Position numbers and translations under genes: made by a program. A stretch of DNA of 64,000 nt, taken from positions 1-64,000 of the forward strand of contig PHEU01000009.1 of the NCBI GenBank assembly GCA_002841295.1, read 5' to 3'. Source of the DNA: Actinobacteria bacterium HGW-Actinobacteria-6. GTDB lineage: Bacteria > Actinomycetota > Coriobacteriia > Anaerosomatales > Anaerosomataceae. Positions 8,476 through 17,965 of this stretch are shown here, piece by piece. Each line of letters opens with the position of its first letter. The stretch's first letter is position 1. The notes under the pieces are model-generated. The model worked only from the letters and a program-made list of their open reading frames with translations, ran no database searches and had not been told where the DNA came from.

Positions 8476-9584
8476 TGTGCACCCTCATCGATGCGGGGCG
8501 CCGGAGGCGGAGTCGCCCATCCTGCCAGGTTAGGCGCCGGACGATGCGCGAGCCCTTCGGCGCCGAGAATCTCGCGCAACCGGGATACGCGGCAGAATTC
8601 AGGATCGTCTTCCGGCGCAAACCCAAAGCCGGCCCAGCAGTAGAAGAGCTGCGAGTACGCATCACCGGCTTGCGGCACGAAGTTGTCCGAGTCGAGCACT
8701 CGCTCAAGGGCTGTGAGCATCGAGCGCGGGTCCTTCAGAAGCAGCATTCCCTCGGCATCTGCCTTCTCGGACGCCATCCATGCCGACTTCTGGTGCCACC
8801 AAGAGAGCAGCTCCGTGATCACGACCACGACGCCGTAGAAGACGAACCACGCTGCAAAGGCATCAGCACCGGTGCGGCCACCCGCCGTCGTAAGATACGT
8901 CTGCTCCCGTGGGTCAGACCAGTCCCGATCCTTCATCTTGAGGTCATGATCACGGATCGCCCATATCGGCCCCATGAGCGCCGAGACTGCAGTGGCAAAG
9001 AGCGTGTCGAGCGAACGGACGCGCGCCATCAGGTTCGCGAATACCGCGCGCTGCTCATCGGGGGTGAGCTTCTCAACGAAACCCGTCGTCACACCGATGG
9101 CCGCAGTGGCGTACGTGCGGCCAATCGCGAACGCATTCACCTTGTCCACTTCGATGATGTAGAGCGGCGGCGAGTGCTCGAAGCCTGCGGCGATGGTCAT
9201 GTCTTTCAGAACGCGCTTGACGTCAGAGATCTCTCCACGCGCCGTGATCCGGGCGCCGATGCGCTTGATCAGGAACCGCTCGGATCGCGACAGGCGCCAG
9301 AGAGCCCAGCTGAGCGTCCCGACAAACGCCACCGGGAATCCGAAGGCGACGCCAGTGCGGAGAATCCAGGTTCCGATCTCTATGTCGGACACGAGAATCC
9401 CCAGCAAAAGCATGCCCAGGGTGAGGACCAGAGCACTGAAGCACGCGATGAGCGCCGAGAACACCACGGAGAACACGGCGACCTTAACGCGGTTGCGGTC
9501 GACGCGATTCCATAGCGGTTCGATCCGATCCGAGCGAACACCCGGCGGGAGCGTGATCTCGGTCATACCTGAGCGCAACCGCAT
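8472..9584 (-). CDS. HtpX/M48-like membrane protein lacking the zinc site (pseudo-peptidase)
   Basis: Protein of 370 residues with two N-terminal TM helices (about 34-60 and 70-95), then a region aligning with HtpX/M48 peptidases: VNAFAIG, VTTGFVEKLTPDEQRAVFANLMA (given here in part: near residues 165-185) and SEKADAEGMLLLKDP near 270. Where M48 enzymes have the HExxH zinc motif, this protein has NLMAR, and the downstream Glu ligand of the E-x-x-A-D motif is Ser, so all expected metal ligands are gone. A further TM helix lies near 245-262. It starts 6 bp after hisE and is coupled to the S1C protease. A scaffold or regulatory role is more likely than proteolysis. Confidence 0.72.
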   Translation of the reverse strand: MRLRSGMTEITLPPGVRSDRIEPLWNRVDRNRVKVAVFSVVFSALIACFSALVLTLGMLLLGILVSDIEIGTWILRTGVAFGFPVAFVGTLSWALWRLSRSERFLIKRIGARITARGEISDVKRVLKDMTIAAGFEHSPPLYIIEVDKVNAFAIGRTYATAAIGVTTGFVEKLTPDEQRAVFANLMARVRSLDTLFATAVSALMGPIWAIRDHDLKMKDRDWSDPREQTYLTTAGGRTGADAFAAWFVFYGVVVVITELLSWWHQKSAWMASEKADAEGMLLLKDPRSMLTALERVLDSDNFVPQAGDAYSQLFYCWAGFGFAPEDDPEFCRVSRLREILGAEGLAHRPAPNLAGWATPPPAPRIDEGAQ

Positions 9585-9590
9585 GGGGTT

Positions 9591-9902
9591 CTACTTCCCG
9601 CGACGACCGTCGAGTTCGGTCGCAAGGTCATCGAGCGTGAGGCCCTCACGGACCATGACGACCATCAGGTGGTAGAGCAGGTCGCCGATCTCGTACTGAA
9701 GCTGCTTGGGATCCCGGTCGCGCGCAGCGATGATGACCTCACTCGCCTCCTCGCCGATCTTCTTGAGGAGCTTGTCCTGTGGACCCTGTAGCAACTTTGC
9801 GGTGTAAGAATCCTCGGGCATCGCGTCTTTGCGCGACTCCAGAACCGCAAACAGCTCTGTTAGAACGGAGCCAAGCTCCGGGGTTGCCTGATCGGTCGTC
9901 AT
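9591..9902 (-). CDS. hisE: Phosphoribosyl-ATP pyrophosphatase
   Basis: Hydrolyses phosphoribosyl-ATP to phosphoribosyl-AMP, step 2 of histidine synthesis. The protein has 103 residues, a standard stand-alone HisE. An all-alpha MazG-like core with KLLKKIGEEASEVIIAA (metal-binding Glu residues) and YEIGDLLYHLMVVM is visible. I chose the ATG at 9902 because residues upstream in this frame do not match the family. It is the last his gene, 16 bp after hisI. Confidence 0.95.
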   Translation of the reverse strand: MTTDQATPELGSVLTELFAVLESRKDAMPEDSYTAKLLQGPQDKLLKKIGEEASEVIIAARDRDPKQLQYEIGDLLYHLMVVMVREGLTLDDLATELDGRRGK

Positions 9903-9918
9903 AGTGCGCTCCGTTCGT

Positions 9919-10296
9919 CTACGACAGCGGGATGCCGTCGGTGCTCTCATTCGTCTTAGCGGCGCCGTCACCGGGCACCGGGTACATCGCGCGGTAGAAG
10001 CAGCTTCTCTCGCCGGTATGACACGCTACGCCAACCTGGTCGACGAGCAGGAGCAGCGTGTCACCGTCGCAGTCGTAGCGAATCTCCTTCACGATCTGCA
10101 TATGACCGGACGTCTCGCCCTTGTTCCAGTATGCCTGACGCGAGCGACTCCAAAACCACGTGCGGCCGCTCTCGGCGGTTCGGCGGAGCGCCTCTGCATC
10201 CATCCATGCGACCATCAACACCTCGAGCGTGTCGAACTGCTGCACGACCGCGGTGATAAGACCCCGCTCGTCAAAGGTAAGGTCGGGATACTCCAC
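9919..10296 (-). CDS. hisI: Phosphoribosyl-AMP cyclohydrolase
   Basis: Opens the adenine ring of phosphoribosyl-AMP, step 3 of histidine synthesis. The protein has 125 residues with [44 protein letters not shown] and [12 protein letters not shown]; the Cys and Asp residues form the zinc and magnesium sites. The GTG start at 10296 has GGGAG 7 bases upstream. It follows the flavin-binding gene at 1 bp and precedes hisE as a separate gene rather than a hisIE fusion. Confidence 0.95.
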   Translation of the reverse strand: MEYPDLTFDERGLITAVVQQFDTLEVLMVAWMDAEALRRTAESGRTWFWSRSRQAYWNKGETSGHMQIVKEIRYDCDGDTLLLLVDQVGVACHTGERSCFYRAMYPVPGDGAAKTNESTDGIPLS

Positions 10297-10297
10297 G

Positions 10298-10777
10298 CTA
10301 CTCCCCTCCCTCGCTCGGCTGGTGGTGCCACTTGCCTTCCATCGTCTCAATATCGATTGCTACGACGGTCGTTTGCCTGAGCGTCACGTCCGGAATCCCG
10401 TCGCCAGTGCTCCCATACTGACGCATGATGACGTCGAGCCCGGCGCGCTTCTCCTCGGCCGAGACAAGCATATACGCACGACCGTATCCGATGACGCTCT
10501 TGAAGCGGGCGGTGAAGCCACACGGCCTGTCGGCGGCGATGATCTCGCACTCATCAACCTCGAAGCACACACGCGGGTCAGCCGCGATGGCATCGAGGCG
10601 CCGCCCTTGGCCCGGACCGTGCACGTAGATGCGGCCGTCGGCATACCCGAAGTTCACCGGCACCACGTACGGTCCGTCGTCGTCAGTCATCCCTAGGCGC
10701 AGCACCTCAGCCTTGCCGAGAAACGCCTCGGCCTCTTCGGGAGGCATCTTGTGGTCGTAGCGTCGCATCTCTCGCAT
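10298..10777 (-). CDS. Pyridoxamine 5'-phosphate oxidase-family (FMN-binding split barrel) protein
   Basis: Protein of 159 residues of the small flavin-binding PNPOx-like family: [48 protein letters not shown] and [11 protein letters not shown] match the split-barrel strands and phosphate-binding region. I chose the ATG at 10777; the upstream extension of the frame is antisense to hisF and has no homology. It sits inside the his operon, 8 bp after hisF and 1 bp before hisI, although no such enzyme is part of histidine synthesis. Cofactor (FMN, F420 or haem) and substrate are unknown. Confidence 0.85.
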   Translation of the reverse strand: MREMRRYDHKMPPEEAEAFLGKAEVLRLGMTDDDGPYVVPVNFGYADGRIYVHGPGQGRRLDAIAADPRVCFEVDECEIIAADRPCGFTARFKSVIGYGRAYMLVSAEEKRAGLDVIMRQYGSTGDGIPDVTLRQTTVVAIDIETMEGKWHHQPSEGGE

Positions 10778-10785
10778 GGCGCCCC

Positions 10786-11541
10786 CTACAGCCGCACCGG
10801 CACGCCGTGCCCGGCCATTGCCTCTTTGACTTGCCTCACCGAGAACTGCCCGAAGTGGAAGACGCTGGCCGCAAGCACCGCATCGGCATCGGCCTCGATG
10901 ACCACCTCGGCAAAGTGGTCGAGCTCGCCGGCCCCACCGCTGGCGATGACCGGGATGTTGACTGCACGCGTGATCGCGCGGGTCAGGTCGATATCGAAGC
11001 CGTCCTTCGTGCCGTCGCGGTCCATGCTCGTGAGCAGGATCTCGCCGGCGCCAAGCCGCTCGGCTTCCTCGGCCCACGCTACCGCGTCGAGTCCAGTGTT
11101 CTTGCGGCCACCGGAGACGAACACTTCCCAACGGCTTGAACCAGACACGCGTCGAGCATCGATGGCGACCACGATGCACTGCGCGCCGTAGATGCGGCTC
11201 GTCTCGGTGATGAGTTCCGGCGCCGCAACCGCCGCCGAGTTCATGGATATCTTGTCGCAGCCGGCTGCAAGCATCGCGCGGATATCTGCCGAGGTACGCA
11301 TGCCGCCACCGACGGTGTACGGGATGAAGACCTCCTCGGCGGTGCGTCGCGCTACGTCAAGCATGAGCGGACGATCCTCATGCGTAGCAGTTATGTCGAG
11401 GAAGACGAGCTCGTCGGCGCCCTCTTTGTCGTACGCGGCCGCAAGCTCGACCGGGTCACCCGCATCGCGCAGGTTGATGAAGTTGATGCCTTTCACCACG
11501 CGCCCCTCGTGAACGTCGAGGCACGGGATGACTCGCTTCAT
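10786..11541 (-). CDS. hisF: Imidazole glycerol phosphate synthase cyclase subunit
   Basis: Uses ammonia delivered by HisH to form IGP and AICAR from PRFAR. A (beta/alpha)8 barrel of about 251 residues: [18 protein letters not shown] (catalytic Asp in CLD), [30 protein letters not shown] (second catalytic Asp) and PVIASGGAG. An in-frame GTG lies two codons upstream at 11547 behind AGAGG and could be the true start. Co-transcribed after hisA. Confidence 0.97.
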   Translation of the reverse strand: MKRVIPCLDVHEGRVVKGINFINLRDAGDPVELAAAYDKEGADELVFLDITATHEDRPLMLDVARRTAEEVFIPYTVGGGMRTSADIRAMLAAGCDKISMNSAAVAAPELITETSRIYGAQCIVVAIDARRVSGSSRWEVFVSGGRKNTGLDAVAWAEEAERLGAGEILLTSMDRDGTKDGFDIDLTRAITRAVNIPVIASGGAGELDHFAEVVIEADADAVLAASVFHFGQFSVRQVKEAMAGHGVPVRL

Positions 11542-11549
11542 GAGCACAG

Positions 11550-12278
11550 CTATGCCTCTTCGCCGTGGCCGACACGGATCGCCTCGGCAAGGGTGAAGGA
11601 GTTCTCGTAGAGCGCTTTGCCGACGATGACTCCCTCAAGCTGCATGCCGATCGTGTTCAGGTCCTGAATATCCTCAAGCGTGGAAACGCCACCCGAGGCG
11701 GTCAGCGGGATGTCGATCTGATTAGCAAGCGCGCGATACGCGCCGTAGTTCACGCCGGTCTGCATGCCGTCCTTGCTGATGTCGGTGTACGCAAGGCGCT
11801 TCACGCCGAGCAGTTCAAGCTCTTTGACAAGCTCGAGCACACCGTACTCGGTTCCCTGACGCCAGCCCTGGATGGCAACCTTGCCATCGCGAGCGTCGAC
11901 GCCGGCCACAATTGCTGCTCCGAAACGCTCGCATGCCTCGGCAACGAGCGTCGGCTGCGTCACCAGCGCGGTGCCGAGCACCATTCGGCGGATACCTACG
12001 GCGCTGAGGCGATCGAGTACCTCCATCGAGCGAAGCCCGCCGCCGGTCTGAACCGGTATGCCGAGTGCCGCGATCCGCTCGAGAATCTCGATGTTCTTAG
12101 CCTCGCCGGTGACGGCTCCGTCCAGGTCGACGACATGCAGCCACTCGGCACCCTGGTCGATCCAGCGCCTGGCCTGGTCGACCGGATCGTCGTTGTAGAT
12201 CGTTACCGCGTCGAGGCGGCCCTGCAGAAGCCGCACCGCCTTGCCGTCAAGGATATCGATGGCGGGAAAGACGATCAT
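11550..12278 (-). CDS. hisA: ProFAR isomerase
   Basis: Amadori isomerase of histidine synthesis (ProFAR to PRFAR). The 242-residue barrel shows [46 protein letters not shown] and [12 protein letters not shown]; the catalytic Asp residues are in AIDI and TDIS. Overlaps hisH as ATGA. In some actinobacteria HisA also replaces TrpF (PriA), and nothing here settles that; the trp genes seen do not show a trpF. Confidence 0.96.
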   Translation of the reverse strand: MIVFPAIDILDGKAVRLLQGRLDAVTIYNDDPVDQARRWIDQGAEWLHVVDLDGAVTGEAKNIEILERIAALGIPVQTGGGLRSMEVLDRLSAVGIRRMVLGTALVTQPTLVAEACERFGAAIVAGVDARDGKVAIQGWRQGTEYGVLELVKELELLGVKRLAYTDISKDGMQTGVNYGAYRALANQIDIPLTASGGVSTLEDIQDLNTIGMQLEGVIVGKALYENSFTLAEAIRVGHGEEA

Positions 12279-12898
12279 CTAGAGCCCCTCTCGGTGACGA
12301 TGGCGCCGAAGTTTGCCAGCAACTTGAGTCCCATATCCGAGGACTTCTCGGGATGGAACTGAACCGCATACGCCGAGCCGCTCTGAACGGCTGCGGCGAA
12401 CCTGACTCCGTGCTCAGTGCGTCCGATGATACAAGACTCATCGGCGGGTCGCAGGTAGTACGAGTGCACAAAGTAGAACGCGCTGCCCGGAGCGACACCA
12501 TCGAACAGGCGGCTCTCGCGCGGATACTCGACGGTGTTCCAACCGATATGTGGGACCTTCACGCCACCCGGCAGCTTCTCGCAGGTGCCCGGAATGATTC
12601 CGAGGCCCTCCCATTCGCCTTCCTCAAGACCAACCGAGGCAAGCAACTGCATCCCAAGACAGATGCCGAGGAACGGCGTGCCTGCAGCGACTTGCTCCAG
12701 CAGCAGGTCCCACAGTCCGCTTGCCTTGAGATTCGCGCTCGCGTCGCGGAACGCACCAACACCAGGAAGCACGATGCCGTCAGCAGCGCGTACGACCTCG
12801 GGATCGCCAGTGATGACCACATCGGTCACGCCGGCGTGCTCGAAACCCTTCTGGACGCTCCTGAGGTTGCCCATCTTGTAGTCGATGATCGCGATCAC
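12275..12898 (-). CDS. hisH: Imidazole glycerol phosphate synthase amidotransferase subunit
   Basis: Glutaminase partner of HisF. The 207-residue class I amidotransferase has nucleophile Cys80 in GTPFLGICLGMQLL, the oxyanion region LPGVGAF and the His/Glu pair in VQFHPEKS. The GTG start at 12898 overlaps the hisB stop as GTGA, and its own stop overlaps hisA as ATGA. Confidence 0.97.
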   Translation of the reverse strand: MIAIIDYKMGNLRSVQKGFEHAGVTDVVITGDPEVVRAADGIVLPGVGAFRDASANLKASGLWDLLLEQVAAGTPFLGICLGMQLLASVGLEEGEWEGLGIIPGTCEKLPGGVKVPHIGWNTVEYPRESRLFDGVAPGSAFYFVHSYYLRPADESCIIGRTEHGVRFAAAVQSGSAYAVQFHPEKSSDMGLKLLANFGAIVTERGSR

Positions 12899-13482
12899 AG
12901 CGAGCCCTTCGTGCTCGGGACGCCGGTCACCCTCGGATCGAGCGAGACCGCCTCGGCAAGAGCGCGAGCGACAGACTTGAACGCCGCTTCTATGATGTGG
13001 TGCGCGTTCTCGCCCGCGAACGCCATAACGTGCAGCGTGATGCCCGCGTTCGTGGCAAGCGCGATGAGGAACTCCTTGGCAAGCGTTGTGTCGAACGTCC
13101 CGACGATCTCGATGGGCATCTCAACGGCGTAGTGCAGCGAGCCCCGCCCGGAGATATCAACGGCAGCGAGCACGAGCGCTTCGTCCATCGGCACGATTGC
13201 CGAGCCGAAACGCCTGATTCCCGATTTGTCGCCGAGTGCCTGTGCGATCGCCGAGCCGAGCACGATGCCAACGTCTTCCACGGTGTGGTGCGCGTCGACC
13301 TCCAAGTCGCCGGTCGCCTGGATGCTCAGATCGAGCAGTCCGTGTCGGCCGAACGCGTCAAGCATGTGATCGAAGAACGGCACACCTGTGGAGACATCGG
13401 TCTTGCCGGCGCCATCCAGGTCGATCGTGATGGTGATGTCTGTCTCGCGCGTGGTGCGGAGAATCGTCGCGGTGCGTCCCAC
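12895..13482 (-). CDS. hisB: Imidazoleglycerol-phosphate dehydratase
   Basis: Dehydrates IGP to imidazole-acetol phosphate, step 7 of the pathway. The protein has 195 residues and is monofunctional (no phosphatase domain). Manganese-ligand motifs are visible: FFDHMLDAFGRHG, DAHHTVEDVGI, ENAHHIIEAAFK and the C-terminal S-T-K-G. GTG start 2 bp after the hisC stop. The histidinol phosphatase of the pathway is not in the window. Confidence 0.97.
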   Translation of the reverse strand: MGRTATILRTTRETDITITIDLDGAGKTDVSTGVPFFDHMLDAFGRHGLLDLSIQATGDLEVDAHHTVEDVGIVLGSAIAQALGDKSGIRRFGSAIVPMDEALVLAAVDISGRGSLHYAVEMPIEIVGTFDTTLAKEFLIALATNAGITLHVMAFAGENAHHIIEAAFKSVARALAEAVSLDPRVTGVPSTKGSL

Positions 13483-13483
13483 G

Positions 13484-14614
13484 CTACTCCCCTTCCTCGG
13501 TATACCGTGAAGCCGTGGCAGCCATGCCGAAGTGCTCGCTTGCGTGACGCCGCGACATGATCTCTTCCATGGCCTTCAGGAAACGACCGACCTCCTCGTC
13601 GGTGCCGACGCTTACGCGCAGGCAATCCTCGAGTCCCGGCGCACGAGAGAAATCGCGCACGAGCACCGAATGCTCATGCAGCAGATCGCGCCAGACCGCC
13701 GAGGCGTGCCGGGTCTTGAAGAGTACGAAGTTTGCCTCGGAAGGATAGACCGTGACCTCGGGAAGCGCCGAGAGTCCGTGAACGAGCATGTCACGCTGAC
13801 GGAGCAGCTGGCTGATCCCGGCCTCAAAGACAGGGCGCTCGCGGAAGACCATCGCCGCAGCCACTTGCGAGAAACGGTTGACTGAATACGGCTGCCGCAC
13901 CTTGGTGAGCTCACGGATGACATCCTCGTGGGCAAGCAGGTAACCGGCGCGCAGCCCGGCGAGCGAGAACGCCTTCGAGAACGTACGCAGGATGACGAGA
14001 TTCGGATGCCTGAGCATGTGCGGACGCATCGTGTGCCGCGAGAACTCAAAGTACGCCTCGTCGACGAGCACAAGTGCGTCGGTCGAGTTGAGCACGTCGA
14101 TGAGCAGCGTCTCGGCCGCAAGCGTACCGGTCGGGTTGTTCGGGTTCGCGATCATGACGATGTCGACATCACCCGGCTTGAGGCGTTCAAGCAGCGCTTC
14201 GCCATCGATTGCGAAGTCCTCCTGACGCGGCAGTCGGATGACCTCGGTGCCCGTCATCTCGGCATCGATGCCATACATCGCGAATGTCGGCGGCAAGTCG
14301 ATGAGCTTGCGCCCGGGTCCACCCCACGCGAGCAGGAGGTCGAAGATGAGCTCATCGCCACCGTTGCCGACGAGCACGTTACCGGGCTCAAGGCCGTTAG
14401 CCTCGGCGATCATCTCGCGAAGCTTGCCGGACAGCGGATCGGGATAGCGGTTGAACGGGATGCGCGTGGTGATTTCTGCCAGCTTCTCAAGAAGCTCGCC
14501 AGGGAGATTGAGCGGGTTCTCGTTGCTCGCGAGCATGACGTCGGCGCGCACGTCTTTCGCGTCGTACGGTACCAGCTGCTCGAGTTCTGGCCGAGGCGGG
14601 CGGACGCGGTCCAT
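13484..14614 (-). CDS. hisC: Histidinol-phosphate aminotransferase
   Basis: PLP enzyme of fold type I that converts imidazole-acetol phosphate to histidinol phosphate. The protein has 376 residues with LASNENPL, GNGGDELI, MIANPNNPTG, LVDEAYFEF and the PLP lysine in RTFSKAFSLAGLRAGY (about residue 212). It lies 3 bp after hisD and in the his operon, so the histidine role is preferred over other class II aminotransferases. Confidence 0.96.
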   Translation of the reverse strand: MDRVRPPRPELEQLVPYDAKDVRADVMLASNENPLNLPGELLEKLAEITTRIPFNRYPDPLSGKLREMIAEANGLEPGNVLVGNGGDELIFDLLLAWGGPGRKLIDLPPTFAMYGIDAEMTGTEVIRLPRQEDFAIDGEALLERLKPGDVDIVMIANPNNPTGTLAAETLLIDVLNSTDALVLVDEAYFEFSRHTMRPHMLRHPNLVILRTFSKAFSLAGLRAGYLLAHEDVIRELTKVRQPYSVNRFSQVAAAMVFRERPVFEAGISQLLRQRDMLVHGLSALPEVTVYPSEANFVLFKTRHASAVWRDLLHEHSVLVRDFSRAPGLEDCLRVSVGTDEEVGRFLKAMEEIMSRRHASEHFGMAATASRYTEEGE

Positions 14615-14617
14615 CGC

Positions 14618-15928
14618 CTACGCCTCCTCTTCGTCGAGGCTGTACGCCATGGCAAGCCGGATCCCTACGGCGCGTGCGTGCGCCTCAAGGCCCTCGGCCT
14701 GCGCGATCGTCATAACGGTCGGGCCGTCCATCTCAAGGCCCTCAAGCGAGTAGCTGAGCACCGAGGACTTCTTCACGAAGTCGTCGACCGAAAGCGGGCT
14801 TGAGAACCGCGCGGTTCCGCCCGTCGGGAGCACGTGGTTGGGACCTGCGACATAGTCGCCGACGCTCTCTGGCGTCCACGGGCCAAGGAAGATCGCGCCT
14901 GCATTGCGGATGCTGCCGAGAAGCTCGAGCGGCTCGGCCATCATGACCTCAAGGTGCTCGGGAGCAACGAGGTTGGCGGCGTCGAGAGCAACATTGACGT
15001 CAGGGCAGATCACGACGACACCGTTATCCGTCAGCGAGCGGCGAATGACATCGGCGCGCGAAGAGTCCTCAAGCAGCACCTCGAGCGCGGCATCAACGGC
15101 GTCGGGTAGATCCGGGTCGGTCGTCACCAGATACGTGGCGGCCTTCGGGTCGTGCTCGGCCTGCGCCATGAGGTCGATGGCGACGAATGCGGGCTCGGCG
15201 GTCTCATCGGCGAGGATGAGAACCTCGCTCGGTCCGGCGAGCATATCGATGCCCACCTCGCCCATGACGAGCTTTTTAGCAGCGGTCACATACGCGTTGC
15301 CGGGGCCGGTGATCTTGTCCACCCGCGGGATCGACTCGGTGCCGAATGCGAGCGCGGCGATCGCCTGTGCGCCGCCGACCTTGTAGATCTCGAAGACTCC
15401 GGCCTCAGACGCCGCCGCAAGCGTGTACGGATTCACACGACCATCGGGGCCCGGAGGCACGACCATCGCGATTTCCTCGACGCCCGCTACGATCGCGGGT
15501 ATCGCGTTCATGAGAACGCTTGACGGGTAGCACGCCCGGCCACCGGGGACGTAGATGCCCACACGGGCGATCGGCGTCACCTTCTGGCCGAGGAAGATAC
15601 CACCCTCCTCAACCGTGAACCAGCTCTGAGGAACCTGCCTGCGGTGGAACTCCTCGATTGCGAGCGCCGCGACTGAGATGGCCTCTCGGAAATCCTCGCC
15701 GACCTCGGCGACCGCCTCGGCGATCTCCTCTTCGGTAACGGCGAAGACCTCGATGTTCGTGTGGTCGAACTGCTCGGTGTAGTCGCGTAGCGCCTCGTCG
15801 CCGCGATCGCGGACGTCCTCGACGATACGCGCAGCGACATTGAGCACCTCAACATCGATACCGCCGGTGCGCGGAACGTCCGACGACTCAAGACGTGCCC
15901 CACGGGCCAGTTCAATACGTCGCATCAT
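14618..15928 (-). CDS. hisD: Histidinol dehydrogenase
   Basis: NAD-dependent zinc enzyme that oxidises histidinol to histidine in two steps. The protein has 436 residues with ARVGIYVPGGRACYPSSVLM, GGAQAIAALAFGT, VDKITGPGNAYVTAAKK, DMLAGPSEVLILAD, LMAQAEHDP and GPNHVLPTGGTARFSS. The zinc and catalytic Glu/His residues lie in the QAEHD and PEHLE motifs. Gene order hisG-hisD-hisC-hisB is the classic order. Confidence 0.97.
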   Translation of the reverse strand: MMRRIELARGARLESSDVPRTGGIDVEVLNVAARIVEDVRDRGDEALRDYTEQFDHTNIEVFAVTEEEIAEAVAEVGEDFREAISVAALAIEEFHRRQVPQSWFTVEEGGIFLGQKVTPIARVGIYVPGGRACYPSSVLMNAIPAIVAGVEEIAMVVPPGPDGRVNPYTLAAASEAGVFEIYKVGGAQAIAALAFGTESIPRVDKITGPGNAYVTAAKKLVMGEVGIDMLAGPSEVLILADETAEPAFVAIDLMAQAEHDPKAATYLVTTDPDLPDAVDAALEVLLEDSSRADVIRRSLTDNGVVVICPDVNVALDAANLVAPEHLEVMMAEPLELLGSIRNAGAIFLGPWTPESVGDYVAGPNHVLPTGGTARFSSPLSVDDFVKKSSVLSYSLEGLEMDGPTVMTIAQAEGLEAHARAVGIRLAMAYSLDEEEA

Positions 15929-15946
15929 AGCTGCGCTCTCCCCTTC

Positions 15947-16618
15947 TTACGGCAGCGGCACAACAGCCGCAAGCCTGTCTGCGAGATCTCGTACACGCTC
16001 AGATTCGGTCTTGAGGCTTACCGGGTTCGCTACGAACCGCGCTGTGGACTCGAGCACGGTCTCCACGATGCGCAGTCGGTTCTCGGCAAGCGTGCGACCG
16101 GTCGCCGTGATGTCCACGATGCGATCGGCCAGCCCGATGAGCGGGGCCAACTCTATGTTCCCATGAAGCTTCACGATCTCCACTTGAACACCACGGGCGG
16201 CGAAGTGCGCCTCGGCGATGCGCGGATACTTGGTCGCAACGCGGATCACGCCGAGATGACGGTAGAGATCGTCGATGCTGCGTGGCGCATCCTCTGACTC
16301 CGCCACGACGAACCGACAACCGCCAAAGCCGAGGTCGACCATCTCGACGACATCAAGGTCAGCCTCAACGAGCACGTCCTTGCCGCCGATGGCGACATCG
16401 ACGCCGCCATACGCGACGTAGATGGGGACGTCGGTCGGCTTGGCGATGATGTACTCAACGTCCGGTGTGCGCACGATAAGGTGCCGTCCGGGATCCGCCA
16501 GGCCGGTCACATCAAGGCCGGCAAGCTCCAGGACGCGCACTGAGTCCTTGAAGAGCGAGCCCTTCGGGATTGCGATGCGGAGCGGACGGGACGACTGGGA
16601 GGGTACGCGCACGATCAT
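15947..16618 (-). CDS. hisG: ATP phosphoribosyltransferase, short form
   Basis: First enzyme of histidine synthesis (ATP + PRPP to PR-ATP). At about 223 residues this is the short form without the C-terminal regulatory domain, which requires HisZ. Motifs: LRIAIPKGSLFKDSV, VEYIIAKPTDVPIYVAYGG, DVAIGGKDVL, RVATKYPRIAE and the PRPP loop LIGLADRIVDITATGRTL. I chose the ATG at 16618, which overlaps the hisZ stop (ATGA). Confidence 0.96.
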   Translation of the reverse strand: MIVRVPSQSSRPLRIAIPKGSLFKDSVRVLELAGLDVTGLADPGRHLIVRTPDVEYIIAKPTDVPIYVAYGGVDVAIGGKDVLVEADLDVVEMVDLGFGGCRFVVAESEDAPRSIDDLYRHLGVIRVATKYPRIAEAHFAARGVQVEIVKLHGNIELAPLIGLADRIVDITATGRTLAENRLRIVETVLESTARFVANPVSLKTESERVRDLADRLAAVVPLP

Positions 16619-17892
16619 CGCGCACCGCCTTTCTGTCCCCACGTGGCTCGCGGAGGCGCGGGCAGCGGTCGCTCGAGCGGCAGCGCGCGCTCGCCCGAAC
16701 GGTCGATGCGGACGATAAGTTCACCGTCGGCCATGAGTGCCTCGGCCGCTCCGATACGATCCGCCTCGCGAACGAGGGCCTCTCCGCTGTGGCCGACGGC
16801 CGTCGTCACTCGCCAGCCAGCGTTATGCAGCGCACGCGTCGCCGCGAAGACCGCGACCGAGTCGATGCCACCAATAACCGCGTCAGTGCCCGAAGTCACC
16901 GGCGTGCGTCCCTGCTCGGCAAGCGCGATCATGACCCGCTCCAGGCCGAGAGCAAAACCGGCCGCAGGGGCCGGTGCGCCGAATGCGGCAAGCAGCCGGT
17001 CGTAACGACCGCCTCCGCCGAGCGGGAGACCGAGGCCGGGCGCGTACGCTTCCAGCACGAGGCCGGTGTAGTAGTCGAAAGAACGCATGATTCCGAAGTC
17101 GACGGTTACGCGGTCTGCGTATCCGAGCCCTTCGAGCACGCGGTACGTCTCGCGCAGATCGCCAAGCGTGTTCATGCATCCGCATGCGACGAGAAGATCA
17201 CGGCACTGATCGAGCGCCTCTCGGCCACCGCGAATGCGCGGCGCGGCAGCAAGTGCCTTCGCAACTGCCGGACGGACGCTCGGATCTGCCGCGAGGCGGT
17301 CAAGCTCGACGAGGTTGCGCTGGTGCGCGGCCGCGATGACAGCGGCCCCCCAGTGCTCATCAGCACCGGATGCAGCGATGAGATCGCGCAGCACCTCAAC
17401 GGTGCCGATGCCGATCGAGTACGAGCTGAGCCCGGAGGCCTCGAGCGCCTCGACTGCGAGCGTAACGACCTCGGCATCTGCCGTCGAACCTCCGGCGCCG
17501 ATGAACTCTATCCCGGCCTGTGTGAATTGCCGGGCCTGGCCGCGCATGGAAGCGTGCTCGCGAAAGACCGGCGCAACGTAGCGCACGCGGTGCGGACCCG
17601 CCTGCTCGGCAAGTCGCGATGCTGCAACGCGAGCGATCGGGACGGTCATCTCGGGGCGAAGCGCGAGCAAGCTTCCGTCAAGGTCGAACAGCCGAAACGC
17701 GGTGCGCTCAGCGGCCGAGCCAACTCCCGCCGTGAGCACGGAGTACTCCTCGACAACCGGCGTCTCCACGGGCGCATACCCCCATAGAGCGAACACCTCG
17801 CCGATAGCACGAGAAACGGCCTCACGTTCGGCCGCCTCTTGGAAAAGCACATCCCTGAACCCTCTCGGCGTCACTGGCCGCATTGGTATCAC
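16615..17892 (-). CDS. hisZ: ATP phosphoribosyltransferase regulatory subunit
   Basis: Histidyl-tRNA synthetase paralogue that activates short-form HisG and confers histidine feedback. The 425-residue protein shows class II synthetase-like motifs (FQEAAEREAVS, LRPEMTVPIAR, RYVAPVFRE, FDYYTGLVLEAY, LGGGGRYDRLL, GFALGLERVM). It is shorter than HisS and has no clear anticodon-binding domain. Coupling to hisG by ATGA fits a stoichiometric complex. A ribosome binding site (AAAGGTGAT) precedes the ATG. Confidence 0.93.
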   Translation of the reverse strand: MIPMRPVTPRGFRDVLFQEAAEREAVSRAIGEVFALWGYAPVETPVVEEYSVLTAGVGSAAERTAFRLFDLDGSLLALRPEMTVPIARVAASRLAEQAGPHRVRYVAPVFREHASMRGQARQFTQAGIEFIGAGGSTADAEVVTLAVEALEASGLSSYSIGIGTVEVLRDLIAASGADEHWGAAVIAAAHQRNLVELDRLAADPSVRPAVAKALAAAPRIRGGREALDQCRDLLVACGCMNTLGDLRETYRVLEGLGYADRVTVDFGIMRSFDYYTGLVLEAYAPGLGLPLGGGGRYDRLLAAFGAPAPAAGFALGLERVMIALAEQGRTPVTSGTDAVIGGIDSVAVFAATRALHNAGWRVTTAVGHSGEALVREADRIGAAEALMADGELIVRIDRSGERALPLERPLPAPPRATWGQKGGAR

Positions 17893-17965
17893 CTTTCAAG
17901 TTACTTTATCACGGTGGAGTGGTAACGTAGCGCAGTATCGCACGAGGTCCCTGACGCGTCAAGCG

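Noticed and set aside
10778-11179. An N-terminal extension of about 134 residues for the flavin-binding protein
   Set aside because: This part lies inside hisF in another frame and is Arg/His-rich without homology; the ATG at 10777 gives the normal family length.
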